A DNA stretch of 64,000 nt from Kitasatospora aureofaciens (GTDB lineage: Bacteria > Actinomycetota > Actinomycetes > Streptomycetales > Streptomycetaceae), in contig NZ_JPRF03000002.1 of the NCBI RefSeq assembly GCF_001188955.3, positions 124,001 to 188,000 on the forward strand, read 5' to 3'. Made by a program: the position numbers and the translations under genes. The notes under the pieces were generated by a model. It searched no databases. It saw only the letters and a list, made by a program, of their open reading frames with translations, and was not told the origin of the DNA. Each line of letters starts with the position of its first letter. Positions within the stretch are counted from its first letter, which is position 1. Below, piece by piece: positions 17,475 through 26,431 of this stretch.

Positions 17475-18647
17475 ATGGACGACGACCTCACCTTCCAGGC
17501 AGCCGACGACGGCCTGGTCCAGGAGTACGACGAGCTGGCCGCCCGCGCCTTCGGTCACACCGTCGGGGACATCACCCACCTGCGCGGCCGCGCCGACGTC
17601 CGCGTCGCCCTGCGCGCGGGGCGGGTCGTCGCCGGAGGACTCGGCCTGCTCACCAACCAGTTCTTCGGCGGCGCCGCGGTGCCCAGCGCGTGCCTGGCCG
17701 CCGGCAGCGTCGCACCTGAGGAACGCGGCAGCCGTCTCGCGACCAGCATGGTCCGCGAGCGGCTGCGGCCCCTGCGCGAACGCGGCGCGGTGATCTCCAC
17801 CATCTCCACCGTCTCCAACGGCTACGCCCGCCACATGGGCTGGGAGGCCCCGGTCCCGGTGTTCGGCTGGGCCGTGAGCGCCGACGACCTGAAGCGCTCC
17901 TTCGCCACCGGAAACCTCGACATCGAGCACGGACTCACCAAGGACGCCCTGGACCTCCAACAGGAACTCGCCCGGCAGTGGAACGGCCCGGTCCAGCGCC
18001 CGGACTGGTGGTCGACGTGGACGACCGCGAAGAACGCCCTCACCGCCTATCGGTTCAGCCGCGCCGGGGCACCTGCGGCCGGCTGGCTCTCCTTCACCAC
18101 CAAGCGCAGCGACCGCCACGGCATAGACCTGGTGGTCCACGACTTCTGGGCTTCGGACCCGGACTGTGCCGCGTCGATGCTCGCGTTCCTCGGTCGGCAC
18201 AACAGCCGGGCCGAGACCGTGCAGTTCCGGCGCGGTGCTCTCCCGCCCTACCCCGTGCTGCTGCATCACCTCCACCGGCACCGGGTGACGGCTGACGCCT
18301 GGCATCCGTGGATGCTCCGCGTCCTCGACCTGCAAGGAGCGGTCCGGCTGCGCGGCTGGCCTGCCGATCTCGACCTGGAGATCCCGGTGGAGATCGGCGA
18401 CGAGCGCCCCGGCTCCAGCCACCGTTACCTGCTGCGGCTGTGCGCCGGGTCGGCGGACATCGTGCCCACGCGCACCGACGGCGCTGTCGCCTTCACCAGA
18501 GGCCAGTTCGCTGTCTGGTATGCGGGCGGATACCGCAGCCTTACAGCGGCCCTCATGTCCGGTGTCTACGCACGCTGCGACGAATCGCTGACCACCCTCA
18601 TCCGGGCCGCCAACGATCGGGAACCCTGGCTTCCCGACCACTTCTGA
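17475..18647 (+). CDS. Eis-like GNAT N-acetyltransferase
   Basis: 390 aa. The N-terminal GNAT domain (about 20-150) has LAAGSVAPEERGSRLATSMV as the acetyl-CoA loop. A second GNAT-like half and an SCP2-like C-terminal domain (FTRGQFAVWYAGGYRSL) complete the Eis architecture. Eis proteins acetylate amines, including aminoglycosides. ATG 17475 has AGGAGG directly upstream. As the last operon gene it could tailor or detoxify the pathway product, or be an independent resistance gene. The free C-terminal carboxylate motif ends at PDHF, as usual for the family. Confidence 0.85.
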   Translation: MDDDLTFQAADDGLVQEYDELAARAFGHTVGDITHLRGRADVRVALRAGRVVAGGLGLLTNQFFGGAAVPSACLAAGSVAPEERGSRLATSMVRERLRPLRERGAVISTISTVSNGYARHMGWEAPVPVFGWAVSADDLKRSFATGNLDIEHGLTKDALDLQQELARQWNGPVQRPDWWSTWTTAKNALTAYRFSRAGAPAAGWLSFTTKRSDRHGIDLVVHDFWASDPDCAASMLAFLGRHNSRAETVQFRRGALPPYPVLLHHLHRHRVTADAWHPWMLRVLDLQGAVRLRGWPADLDLEIPVEIGDERPGSSHRYLLRLCAGSADIVPTRTDGAVAFTRGQFAVWYAGGYRSLTAALMSGVYARCDESLTTLIRAANDREPWLPDHF

Positions 18648-18686
18648 GGCCGCCACGATCCCGTTCCAAGCGTCTTCGGGTCCTAT

Positions 18687-19585
18687 GAACTCGTAACACG
18701 ATCTTGGTGATCGTTGCTGGTGGGGCGTGACCGATGTGACGATTCGTCCGTTCGTGATGGAGTGAGCAACAAGCCGTGGATCGTGGACGACGAACTGTGG
18801 ACCCGGGTCGAGCCGCTGCTGCCGGCCTGGCCGGAGCGGTCGCCGGGCCCTCGCCCGGTAGATGACCGGCGTTGCCTGCAGGGCATCCTGTTCGTGCTCT
18901 ACACCGGCATCACCTGGCGGCAGTTGCCGCTGGAGTTGGGCTTCGGTTCCGGGCAGACCTGCTGGCGGCGGCTCGGCCGCTGGCAGGAGGCAGGGGTGTT
19001 CGAGGCCCTGCACTGCATACTCCTGGCCGAGTTGAACGCGGCCGGGCTGATCGACTGGACGCGCGCGTGCGTGGATGCCTCCCACGTGCGCGCGAAAAAG
19101 GGGGCGAGGCCACCGGCCCGTCACCGGTCGACCGCCGCAAGACCGGCAGCAAACACCACCTGATCAGCGACGGCGGCGGCATCCCGTTCCACGTGATCAC
19201 CACCGCCGCCAACGTCAACGACGTCACCCAGACCCTCGCCCTGGTCGACGGCATCCCACAGGTCGCCGGCCGCGTCGGCCGCCCCCGCAAACGCCCCGAC
19301 GCCCTGCTCGGCGACAAGGGCTACGACAGCAACCCCAACCGCCGCGAGCTGCGCAAACGCCGGATCCTGCCCGTCATCTCCCGCCGCGGCGAGCCCGACA
19401 TCATCGGCCTCGGCAAGCTCCGCTACGTCGTCGAGCAGACCTTCGCCCAGCTCCACCAGTTCAAGCGCCTCGCCGTCCGCTGGGAACGGCGCCTCGACCT
19501 GCACGAAGCCCTCGTATCACTCGCCTGCGCGACCATTTGCTGGCGGCGCCTCAGGCGGCCTGCTCAGCCGACTCGCAGACCGTGA
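18687..19585 (+). mobile_element. IS5-family element (right end not found)
   Basis: The left boundary is set by GAACTCGTAACACGATC at 18687, shared with the inverted remnant at 22645-22867. The element carries a two-frame transposase. No matching inverted end was found after 19585, so the right side is probably lost or diverged. Confidence 0.75.
18762..19585 (+). CDS. IS5-family transposase made by -1 frameshift
   Basis: OrfA runs from GTG 18762 (helical N-terminus PWIVDDELW, then FVLYTGITWRQLP). At its end the A5-G5 run at 19095-19104 contains a canonical heptamer A-AAG-GGG (19097-19103), which would move ribosomes into the -1 frame. That frame continues with TGSKHHLISDGGGIP, the second catalytic region LLGDKGYDS and the C-terminal VVEQTFAQLHQFKRL. 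The first Asp is in WTRACVDASHVRA before the slip. Both halves look intact, so this is programmed frameshifting rather than decay. Product about 270 aa. Confidence 0.85.
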
Positions 19586-19639
19586 CCGCCAGACGTCTAC
19601 CGTCCCTGGCTTATTGACCAGGATCTCGCTGCCCTCATA

Positions 19640-19990
19640 GTGATCCTGTTCTGGGCGACCGTGTCGTTCAGGGTCACCAGAGCCGTCGACGACTGGTGGT
19701 AGTCGTCCGCCTCGCCGATGTTGACGCCGTAGGCGGCGGTTTGCGTGACGGTGCCGCCGGACAGCTTCGAGTTCTGGGTGCCGTCGCCGAAGTCAGCGCC
19801 GGTGCTACTGGTATGGGGTGACGATGTCGTTGGTGAAGTTGATGTTGTTGCCGCGGACGACTTCCGGTGCGGCGGGCGTCGTCACTGGTACCCACGCGTC
19901 GGTCGCGGTCCACTGGATGCCCGCCTGGTTGTCGATGCAGCCAGCGGTCGTAGGGACGCTCCACGTCGTGTACTCGCCAGGAGTTCGGGC
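19640..19990 (-). pseudogene. Fragment of a secreted beta-helix/adhesive-type protein
   Basis: Two in-order frames carry Thr/Asn-rich beta-strand sequence: GEYTTWSVPTTAGCIDNQAG to NNINFTNDIVTPYQ, then after one indel near 19810 GADFGDGTQNSKLSGGTVTQ to ALVTLNDTVAQNRI. The pattern suggests a right-handed beta-helix or similar exported domain, cut by the IS5-type element on its 3' side. No start or signal peptide remains. Confidence 0.45.
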
Positions 19991-20047
19991 CGGGAGCAGT
20001 CATGTCGGCGACTTGCGCGGCGTGGGTGCGGCCGTAGGGCGCGGGGC

Positions 20048-20452
20048 TCAGGCGGTGCCCTCGGCGCGGACGTCGTACTCCTGACGTGCGGCAAGGACTT
20101 CGCCGACGTGCTCCACCGACCACTGGGTGAGTACGCGCAGTGGTCCCCGCAGGGTCTGACCGAGGGGGGTCAGGTCGTACTCGACGTGGGGCGGCACCTC
20201 GGGATACACGGTCCGCCGGACCAGTCCGTCACGTTCGAGCGTGCGCAGCGTCTGGGTGAGCATCTTCTCGCTCACTCCGGCCAGCCGCTGCCGCAACCGG
20301 GTGAACCGGCAGGCTCCGTGCTTGCCGAGTTCTCCCAGCACGAGCACCGCCCACTTGCTGCCGATCTGGTCGAGCAGGTCGCGCGAGGGGCAGCCGCGCG
20401 TGTACGGGTCCCATGACGCCATGGGCTCCGTCACATTCTCGGCGGTCGCCAT
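20048..20452 (-). CDS. HxlR-family redox/ligand-responsive regulator
   Basis: 134 aa winged-helix repressor. The conserved cysteine sits in YTRGCPSRDLLDQIGSKW, with recognition-helix region FTRLRQRLAGVSEKMLTQTL. It is divergent from the NmrA-type oxidoreductase gene at 20585, a standard hxlR-qor arrangement where the regulator represses both genes until its cysteine is modified. ATG 20452 (GAGGTG upstream) is preferred over GTG 20461. A direct repeat in the shared promoter is the candidate operator. Confidence 0.88.
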   Translation of the reverse strand: MATAENVTEPMASWDPYTRGCPSRDLLDQIGSKWAVLVLGELGKHGACRFTRLRQRLAGVSEKMLTQTLRTLERDGLVRRTVYPEVPPHVEYDLTPLGQTLRGPLRVLTQWSVEHVGEVLAARQEYDVRAEGTA

Positions 20453-20479
20453 TCCACTCACCTCGATACTTTCCCGCAG

Positions 20480-20511
20480 GTGGTCACCTTACCAGCAAGT
20501 GGCTACTTACC
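20480..20511. promoter_or_regulatory. Candidate HxlR operator
   Basis: Two near-identical direct repeats, GTGGTCACCTTACC (20480-20493) and GTGGCTACTTACC (20499-20511), 19 bp apart in the divergent promoter. Confidence 0.55.
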
Positions 20512-20584
20512 GATGGAGAGTGATCAGGTCAATCTGGGGTTCGTCACGCCGCGAGGAGAGTTCGCGGCAGGAAGGGGCGATCTC

Positions 20585-21442
20585 ATGTCCATCGTCGTCA
20601 CCGGAGCCTCAGGCCAGTTGGGCAGGCTCACCGTCGAGGCGCTGCTGCGGCGCGGAGTCCCGGCCGCGGACATCGTCGCGACCGGACGGGACACCGCACG
20701 CATCGAAGACCTCGGCCACCGCGGCGTCGTGGTGCGCCGGGCGGACTTCGCGGAGCCGGACAGCCTCGCGGCGGCGTTCCAGGGAGCGGACCGGCTGCTG
20801 CTGGTGTCCACCACCACCGTAGATGAGCGGTCGGCCAACCACCGCCGGGCCGTCGACGCGGCAGTGGCGGCCGGCGTGTCGCTGGTGGCGTACACAAGCA
20901 TGACGCAGGCCGACACGGCGACCAGCATCCTGGCCCGCACCCACCGCGCCACCGAGGAGTACCTGCGCGAACGCGAGGTCCCCAGCACACTGCTGCGCAA
21001 CAGCTGGTACCTGGAGAACTACACCGCCCAACTGCCCCTGTTCCGCCGGCGCGGGACGGTGATCGGAGCCGCGGGCAAGGGCAGGATCAGCGCCGCTTCA
21101 CGCGCCGACTACGCGGAGGCCGCCGCCGCCGTGCTGACCACCGAGGGCCACGCGGGCGCGGTGTACGAGCTGGGTGCGGACGAAGCGTTCACCCTGGCCG
21201 AGCTGGCGGAGGCGGTCTCGGCGGCCACCGGGGAGCCGATCGCCTACACCGATCTGCCCGCGGACCGGCTCAGCGAGGCGCTGACCGGGGTCGGCCTGCC
21301 CGCCGAACTGGCGCACGTCCTCGCCGACGCCGACCTCGGGATGAGCCGCGGCGAGCTGTACACGGGATCCGGCGACCTCAGCCGCCTGATCGGCCGGCCG
21401 GCCACTGCCCTGTCCGACGCTATCGCCGCCGCGCTGCGCTGA
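20585..21442 (+). CDS. NmrA-like NAD(P)-dependent oxidoreductase
   Basis: 285 aa atypical SDR. The nucleotide motif is TGASGQLG near residues 6-13, and ATGRD gives NADPH preference. VAYTSMTQADT, then LLRNSWYLENY and YELGADEAFTLAELAEAVS, match QorB/NmrA-type quinone oxidoreductases or redox sensors. ATG 20585 was chosen because the N-terminus then begins directly with the first Rossmann strand. Probably repressed by the divergent HxlR protein and induced by electrophiles or quinones (inference from family pairing). Confidence 0.88.
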   Translation: MSIVVTGASGQLGRLTVEALLRRGVPAADIVATGRDTARIEDLGHRGVVVRRADFAEPDSLAAAFQGADRLLLVSTTTVDERSANHRRAVDAAVAAGVSLVAYTSMTQADTATSILARTHRATEEYLREREVPSTLLRNSWYLENYTAQLPLFRRRGTVIGAAGKGRISAASRADYAEAAAAVLTTEGHAGAVYELGADEAFTLAELAEAVSAATGEPIAYTDLPADRLSEALTGVGLPAELAHVLADADLGMSRGELYTGSGDLSRLIGRPATALSDAIAAALR

Positions 21443-21451
21443 CCGTCCACT

Positions 21452-21490
21452 CGCCCCCGCGGCCGTCGCGCCCGGACCGCCGCGGGGGCG
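21452..21490 (+). terminator. Hairpin terminator after the NmrA-like gene
   Basis: 12-bp perfect stem CGCCCCCGCGGC / GCCGCGGGGGCG around a 15-base loop, starting 9 bases after the stop. Confidence 0.8.
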
Positions 21491-21548
21491 CTCACCTCTC
21501 GTTCCATGACCGTGTACGACCCTGCCATCACCCGGAAAGTTGCCGACC

Positions 21549-22607
21549 ATGTCCTCCCGCACAGTTCCCCCGCACACCGCGTCCACCCGCGCCGCGTCCG
21601 CCCGTACGACCGTCCGCGTCATGGGGCGGCGCGCGCTCGTCACCCTTACCGCCACCTCTGCGGCCCTTACCGCGTTCACGCTTCCCGCGACCGCCGCCAC
21701 CCGCGGCGGCGGCGCCGCCCCCGCCCACGCCTCCCAGGGCGGGAACGACGACCAGGCGATCACCCTCGACGGCAGCCGCGCGTTCCCCGAAAGCGTGGCG
21801 GCCGACCGCCACTTCGTCTACGCCGGCAGCATCGGCGACGGCACCGTCTACCGGGGACGCCCCGGGGCGACCACGCTCGAACCCTTCCTGCCGGCCGGCC
21901 AGGACGGCCGCACCCAGGCCGCCGGCATCAAGATCACCGGCAACCGCTTGCTGGTCGCCGGCGCGTTCAGCGGGCGCTTCTTCGTCTACAGCACTTCCGG
22001 GAGGCTCGTCGCGGCCTACACCGTTCCTGAGACCGGCGAACAGACCCTCGTCAACGACGCGGCCGTGGCTCCCAACGGTGACGTCTACATCACCGACTCG
22101 CTGCGCGCCGTGGTCTACCGGATTCCGGCCGCCGAGGTGGATGGCCCCGCCACCGGCGCCCACCGGACCCTGCGGGTGGCCTACCACCTGCCGGACTACG
22201 TGGCCGGCCAGTCCAACGGTAACGGCATCACCACCGCCCCCGACGGCACGTCGCTGATCATCGGCTACTGGTACAGCGGCGCCCTCTACCGGCTCGACCT
22301 CACCACCGGCGGTGTTCGCAGGATCGACGCACCGCCGCTGCCCAGCGCCGACGGCATCGTCCGGCAAGGAAACACCCTGTACGTCGCGCGTTCGGTGAAC
22401 AACGAGGTCACCGAACTGCGACTGTCCGCCGGGAGCACCCGGGCAGTCGTCGTCTCCGAACGCACCTTCCCAGGCGCCGACACCACCACCGGCGTCGCCG
22501 TGAGCGGGGGCCGGCTGCTGGTAACCAACTCCCAGATGGACACCTACCTCTACGGCGAACCGCTGACCAGCCCGGCCTTCACCATCGAGAGCCTGCCGCT
22601 GCGCTGA
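21549..22607 (+). CDS. Secreted SMP-30/gluconolactonase-like beta-propeller protein
   Basis: 352 aa. A signal peptide with a twin-arginine-like VMGRRALVTLTATSAAL segment ends near ATAA. After it come repeated blade strands (FVYAGSIGDGTVYRG, DAAVAPNGDVYITDS, NTLYVARSVNNEVTEL) typical of six-bladed SMP-30/lactonase-like propellers. These bind Ca2+ and hydrolyse lactones or esters; substrate unknown. ATG 21549 is preferred to TTG 21540. It lies between two oppositely oriented copies of the same IS and may have arrived with them. Confidence 0.78.
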   Translation: MSSRTVPPHTASTRAASARTTVRVMGRRALVTLTATSAALTAFTLPATAATRGGGAAPAHASQGGNDDQAITLDGSRAFPESVAADRHFVYAGSIGDGTVYRGRPGATTLEPFLPAGQDGRTQAAGIKITGNRLLVAGAFSGRFFVYSTSGRLVAAYTVPETGEQTLVNDAAVAPNGDVYITDSLRAVVYRIPAAEVDGPATGAHRTLRVAYHLPDYVAGQSNGNGITTAPDGTSLIIGYWYSGALYRLDLTTGGVRRIDAPPLPSADGIVRQGNTLYVARSVNNEVTELRLSAGSTRAVVVSERTFPGADTTTGVAVSGGRLLVTNSQMDTYLYGEPLTSPAFTIESLPLR

Positions 22608-22644
22608 GGCCCGGTCGGGGACGCCCGACGCGCGCGGCGCGGGC

Positions 22645-22867
22645 TGCCGGTGCAGAGCACGAACAGGATGCCCTGCAGGCAACGCCGGTCATCTACCGGG
22701 CGAGGGCCCGGCGACCGCTCCGGCCAGGCCGCCAGCAGCGACTCGACCCGGGCCCACAGCTCGTCGTCCACGATCCACGGCCTGTTGCTCACTCCATCAC
22801 GAACGGACGAATCGTCACATCGGTCACGCCCCACCAGCAACGATCACCAAGATCGTGTTACGAGTTC
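22645..22867 (-). mobile_element. Remnant of the 18687 IS5-type element (inverted)
   Basis: 223 bp matching 18687-18909 with few changes, including the outer end and the first part of orfA. It breaks off inside the transposase at the Thr-Gly codons near 22645. With the larger copy it brackets 19586-22644. Confidence 0.85.
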
Positions 22868-22980
22868 TATCAGAATTTCCGACGGGGCCCGAAGACTGAC
22901 CAATCTCCCAGGACTTTGGGCCGCGGGCCTGTCCGCAACGAGCAGGAGTTGAAGACACTGCACTCGACCATGGCCGTCTC

Positions 22981-23301
22981 ATGCAGAGCGCGATCTGCTA
23001 CCGCGAGGCCGGCCGGAGCGAACGGGCCGTCAGCCTCTTCCGCGAGCACCTCACCACCAGGGTGTTCGCGCCCCGCGACCGCGCGTTCTTCACCGCCCAG
23101 TACTCCGGCGCCCTGGTCGCGGCCGGTGAACCGGACGAGGCCGCCACCGCCGCCCAGGAAGCCCTCAGCCTGGCCGCGGGCGCACGCTTCGGGCAGGCTC
23201 TCGCCGAACTCCACCGCACCGCCGCCGACCTCGCGCCGTACGCCGGGCGCCCCGCCGTACGAGAGTTCCGCCGGCGCCTCGGCGAGCTGGCCGCCGTCTA
23301 A
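22981..23301 (+). pseudogene. C-terminal TPR fragment of a regulator
   Basis: About 107 aa of tetratricopeptide helices (MQSAICYREAGRSERAVSLF, AGEPDEAATAAQEALSLA, AVREFRRRLGEL), the usual C-terminus of streptomycete XRE/TPR regulators. No helix-turn-helix or proper start precedes it, and the IS remnant lies 113 bp upstream. It is a 5'-truncated gene whose stop overlaps the convergent hydrolase relic. Confidence 0.6.
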
Positions 23302-24106
23302 CCGGCGACGAAGGCGCTCACGTGCTCGATCACCTCGCGCTGCCAGACTTGCGACTGTGGATGCAGGTACTGAGGGTCGTCGTGGACAGCGAAGCCGTGC
23401 TGGGCGCCGTCCAGCTCCACCAGTTCCACCGGCCGCCGAACATCACCCGGTGTCGGCGGGAGGACTCTACGGGCACGAAGGTGTCCGCGGTACCGTGCAC
23501 CATCAGCACCGGCGCCCGCACCCCGGCCAGAATGCTCGGAGTGTCCAGGTAGAAGACCTCGTTCAGCAGGGCCCGGTTCAGCTCGAACGGCGACTTCTCG
23601 GTAAAGCCCTGCTCCTCCAGCCGCACCGCCATCTCCCCGGGCAGGTAATCGTCCGACCAGCCTGGCCGGGAGGTGACGTACCGCTCCTTGTAGTCCAGCC
23701 GCGGGTTCAGCAGCACCAGCTTGTCGACGTCGCCGGGCCGGTGGGCGGCGTGCAGCGCGGCAGCACCGCCCGAGAACGAGGCGGCGATCACGTTCACCGG
23801 ACCGGGTCGGCCGGCCCGCGCGCGCAGATGGTCGCTGGCCGCCCGGATGTCATTGGTCACCGAGGCGATCGTCAGCTCCGACTCGCGCCCGCCGCTGGCC
23901 CCGTGAGCCCGCAGGTCGAACCGCAGGCTGGTCCCCCCTGAGGCGGCCAATCCGGCAGCCAGGCGCGTGAAGAACCCGCCCTCCTCCCGGGTCACACCCG
24001 ACCCGTGCACGAGTACCGCGGCAGGGCCGCGCGTCCTGGTGGCGCACACTGTGCCGAAGAGCGCGGTACCGTCCAGGGACTGAAACGCCGTCTCGTGATC
24101 GACCAT
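23298..24106 (-). pseudogene. Alpha/beta hydrolase with a late frameshift
   Basis: Reads from ATG 24106 as an alpha/beta hydrolase: oxyanion strand VLVHGSGVTREEGG, nucleophile elbow NVIAASFSGGA and acidic loop LMVHGTADTFVP. Near 23440 the frame shifts. The catalytic histidine region (ELDGAQHGFAVHDD) and true end (EHVSAFVAG) lie in another frame, stopping at 23298. As read, the continuous frame lacks the His and would be inactive. One indel only, so it may be recent or a sequence error. Dienelactone-hydrolase-like; substrate unknown. Confidence 0.75.
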
Positions 24107-24212
24107 CAGCAGATGGTAGCCATCCGGCGCGCCCCCCGGGGCCGGGACGGCGGGCAGACTCCGCCCAGACCAGATCCGGCGTACCAGCGACTTTGACGGC
24201 AGCTGCCGGAAG

Positions 24213-24643
24213 TCAGGACGCCTTGCGTCGTGGCCGGCCAGCGTGCTCGAGGGCGTGCTGGAGCTCGTCGCGCGTCATGGGGGAGCGGTGCGGGATGTCG
24301 AGGTCGGTGGCGCGCTTGTAGAGCTCGGCCTTGGTGAGCTGCGACAGCTGCTGCTTGCCGGTGGCACTGGCGCGCTTTGCCGTGGTCTTCCCGGTGGCGG
24401 CCTTGGGGGAAGTGCTTTTCTTGCCGCCGGTCTGTTTGGGGGAGTGACTGATGCGGGCGGCTGTTCGGCCGGAGGACTTCTTCGGTTCCCCGGCGGGCCC
24501 GTCCTTGCGGGCGGTTTCGAGGCTGCGGCGCAGGGCGCCCATGAGGTCGACGACGTTGGTGGCCTCGGGCGCGGGTCCGGCGGAGACGGCGATCTCGCGG
24601 TCGGCGATCTTGTCCTGGACAAGCTGCTTGACCTGCTCCTCGC
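24213..24643 (-). pseudogene. Ku C-terminal fragment (duplicate of the 28530 ku)
   Basis: Carries the Ku tail only: EIAVSAGPAPEATNV, the Lys/Ala/Thr-rich linker and a SAP domain (LTKAELYKRATDLDIPHRS). It is close to the tail of the intact ku 4 kb away and in the same orientation. Homology stops abruptly at about 24643, before the Ku core. A separate unassigned fragment (VVLTHDDLVDLPLATWL) lies at about 24660-24770. Confidence 0.8.
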
Positions 24644-24786
24644 AGCTCCGCTGGCGCCCGTCCGTACATGTTGCTGCGCCAGACCATGCTGGAGGCCAGC
24701 CAGGTCGCGAGCGGGAGATCGACGAGGTCGTCGTGGGTCAGCACGACGGTGCGCGAAGGTAGGCTGGCTGCTGCTTTGGGGGAGGA

Positions 24787-26430
24787 GTGAGCGTGGCTGA
24801 CACGGCTCCAGGGGGAGGGTTCGAGGTCGACCCGGACGTGGTGTTCCGGGCGTCGCTGAAGTTCCTCGGATCGAAGGACTTCGTTTACAACATCGCTTCG
24901 GGCGTGGCGGGCGACCTTGCCTCCTCGGCGGGGATGGCTGGCGACGACACGATCGCCCACAGCTTCGCGAAGAAGTACGAACCGGCGGCCAAGAGCGTGG
25001 TCAAGGCGATCGGGACCGCCGGGCAGGGCATGGCGACGATCTCTAGCCGCCTGCTGACGATGGCCGCCAACTACCTGGCCGTCCAGGACTCGGTGGCCGC
25101 CGCATTCACCGGGAAGATCAACACGTCGGCACCGCTGGCCAAGGGCGCCCAACAGTGCGACGAGAGCGAGGCGCACAACAGCCTTCCGATGGTCACCGGC
25201 TCGAAAGAAGTCCACGAGATCCCGGTGATCGGCAAGTTCTGGCCCCAGGGCGACCCGAAGCGCCTGCGCAGCGCGGCCCAGGTGTGGGCGGAGTGCGCGT
25301 CGGTCATTGACACGGCCCAGCGCAACGCCGGCCAGCATGTCGCAGATGTGATGGCGAAGTGCACCGGCCCGGCATTCGAAGGCTTCAAGTCGTACGCCGC
25401 CACGGTGTACGACCCGTGCCCGCCTGGCGGGACGGCCGTGTCGGCATCGCAGCCGCTGATGGTGAACATCTCGTCGGCCTGCCGGGAGCTGCAAGCGATC
25501 TGCGAGCAGTACGCGCAGGCGATCGAGACGTGCCAGGACACGCTGATCGGGCTCGGGACCGCCGCAGGCATCATCACCACGACCGGGGTGATCCTCACGT
25601 TCTTCACCTTCGGCGCCTCGGACGCGGCTGCCGCCGGTGCCGACGCGGCCTTGGCGGCGGACGCGGCGCTCGCCGCCGAGGCGCTCGCCACCGCCGAGGC
25701 AGAGCTGGCCGCGGCCGCCGCCGTCGCGGAGGCCGAAGCGATCGTCTCTTCCCTGGCGTCGCGGCTGGTGGTGCTCGCCGGAACGGCCGCGGCGGCGACC
25801 GCGGTGACGGGTGTCGATTCGGCGAGCGCGGCGACTCCGCCCGACCCAGCCGGGCAGCAGCCGGACGGGGCGACGGGTGCAGCTGGGCAGAGCCCGTTCG
25901 CCAACCCTCTGGTGGGTCCGGTTCCCCCGCCCAAACCGCCGGCGTACCCGCTGTACGACGCGGCGCAGCAGATGGCCGCCAAGACATGGATCGAGGGGCT
26001 GCCCGAGCGTCCGCCGAACTACGGCACGGCGGATGACCGCGCCTACCAGGTGTACGCCGCGGGTAAGCCTGAGCGAAACGCCAAGAGCGCCGACGGTACG
26101 GAGAGCGTCTGGGCGGACGGATTCCGGCCGGCCGACGGTGCGTTCATCGATGCCAAGAACGTCCGCAAACAGGGCTGCAGTCCGCGGTCGCTGAAGGGCA
26201 TTCAGGAAGACGACTTCCGGACCGGATGGATGCTGGACAAGGACGACGACGAGATCAGGCGCTACAAGCTCGCCATCGACAATCCCGCCAACCATGCCCA
26301 GTACCTTGAGATCGACACCCCTGACGACGCGACGGTCGGCTACTGGCAGTACCTGGCCGCCAAGAACCACGTGAAGAGCAACGTACGTGTCATTACGATG
26401 CCCCCGCCGCCCTCAACCGAAGAAGGCTGA
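24787..26430 (+). CDS. Polymorphic toxin with C-terminal nuclease-like domain
   Basis: 547 aa with no classical signal peptide. The helical N-terminal region (1-250; FEVDPDVVFRASLKFLGSK, conserved Cys pairs) resembles WXG100/LXG-type carriers exported by type VII systems. An Ala-rich hydrophobic segment covers about 253-345, then a Pro-rich hinge (about 370-390). The C-terminal domain (about 410-545) holds Glu439 in ESVWADG and the motif FIDAKNV (D455, K457), like restriction-endonuclease-fold Tox-REase domains. GTG 24787 follows GGGGGAGGA. The likely immunity gene starts one base after the stop. No secretion apparatus lies in the window. Confidence 0.75.
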   Translation: MSVADTAPGGGFEVDPDVVFRASLKFLGSKDFVYNIASGVAGDLASSAGMAGDDTIAHSFAKKYEPAAKSVVKAIGTAGQGMATISSRLLTMAANYLAVQDSVAAAFTGKINTSAPLAKGAQQCDESEAHNSLPMVTGSKEVHEIPVIGKFWPQGDPKRLRSAAQVWAECASVIDTAQRNAGQHVADVMAKCTGPAFEGFKSYAATVYDPCPPGGTAVSASQPLMVNISSACRELQAICEQYAQAIETCQDTLIGLGTAAGIITTTGVILTFFTFGASDAAAAGADAALAADAALAAEALATAEAELAAAAAVAEAEAIVSSLASRLVVLAGTAAAATAVTGVDSASAATPPDPAGQQPDGATGAAGQSPFANPLVGPVPPPKPPAYPLYDAAQQMAAKTWIEGLPERPPNYGTADDRAYQVYAAGKPERNAKSADGTESVWADGFRPADGAFIDAKNVRKQGCSPRSLKGIQEDDFRTGWMLDKDDDEIRRYKLAIDNPANHAQYLEIDTPDDATVGYWQYLAAKNHVKSNVRVITMPPPPSTEEG

Positions 26431-26431
26431 T

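Noticed and set aside
12314-18647. Classical aromatic meta-cleavage catabolic operon
   Set aside because: No extradiol dioxygenase, hydrolase or tautomerase is present, and the ACP, CitE, MaoC and Eis genes do not belong to such operons.
24106-26370. Minus-strand 754-codon frame opposite the toxin gene
   Set aside because: Arg/Gly-rich antisense shadow; the plus frame has clear toxin architecture and a strong ribosome site.
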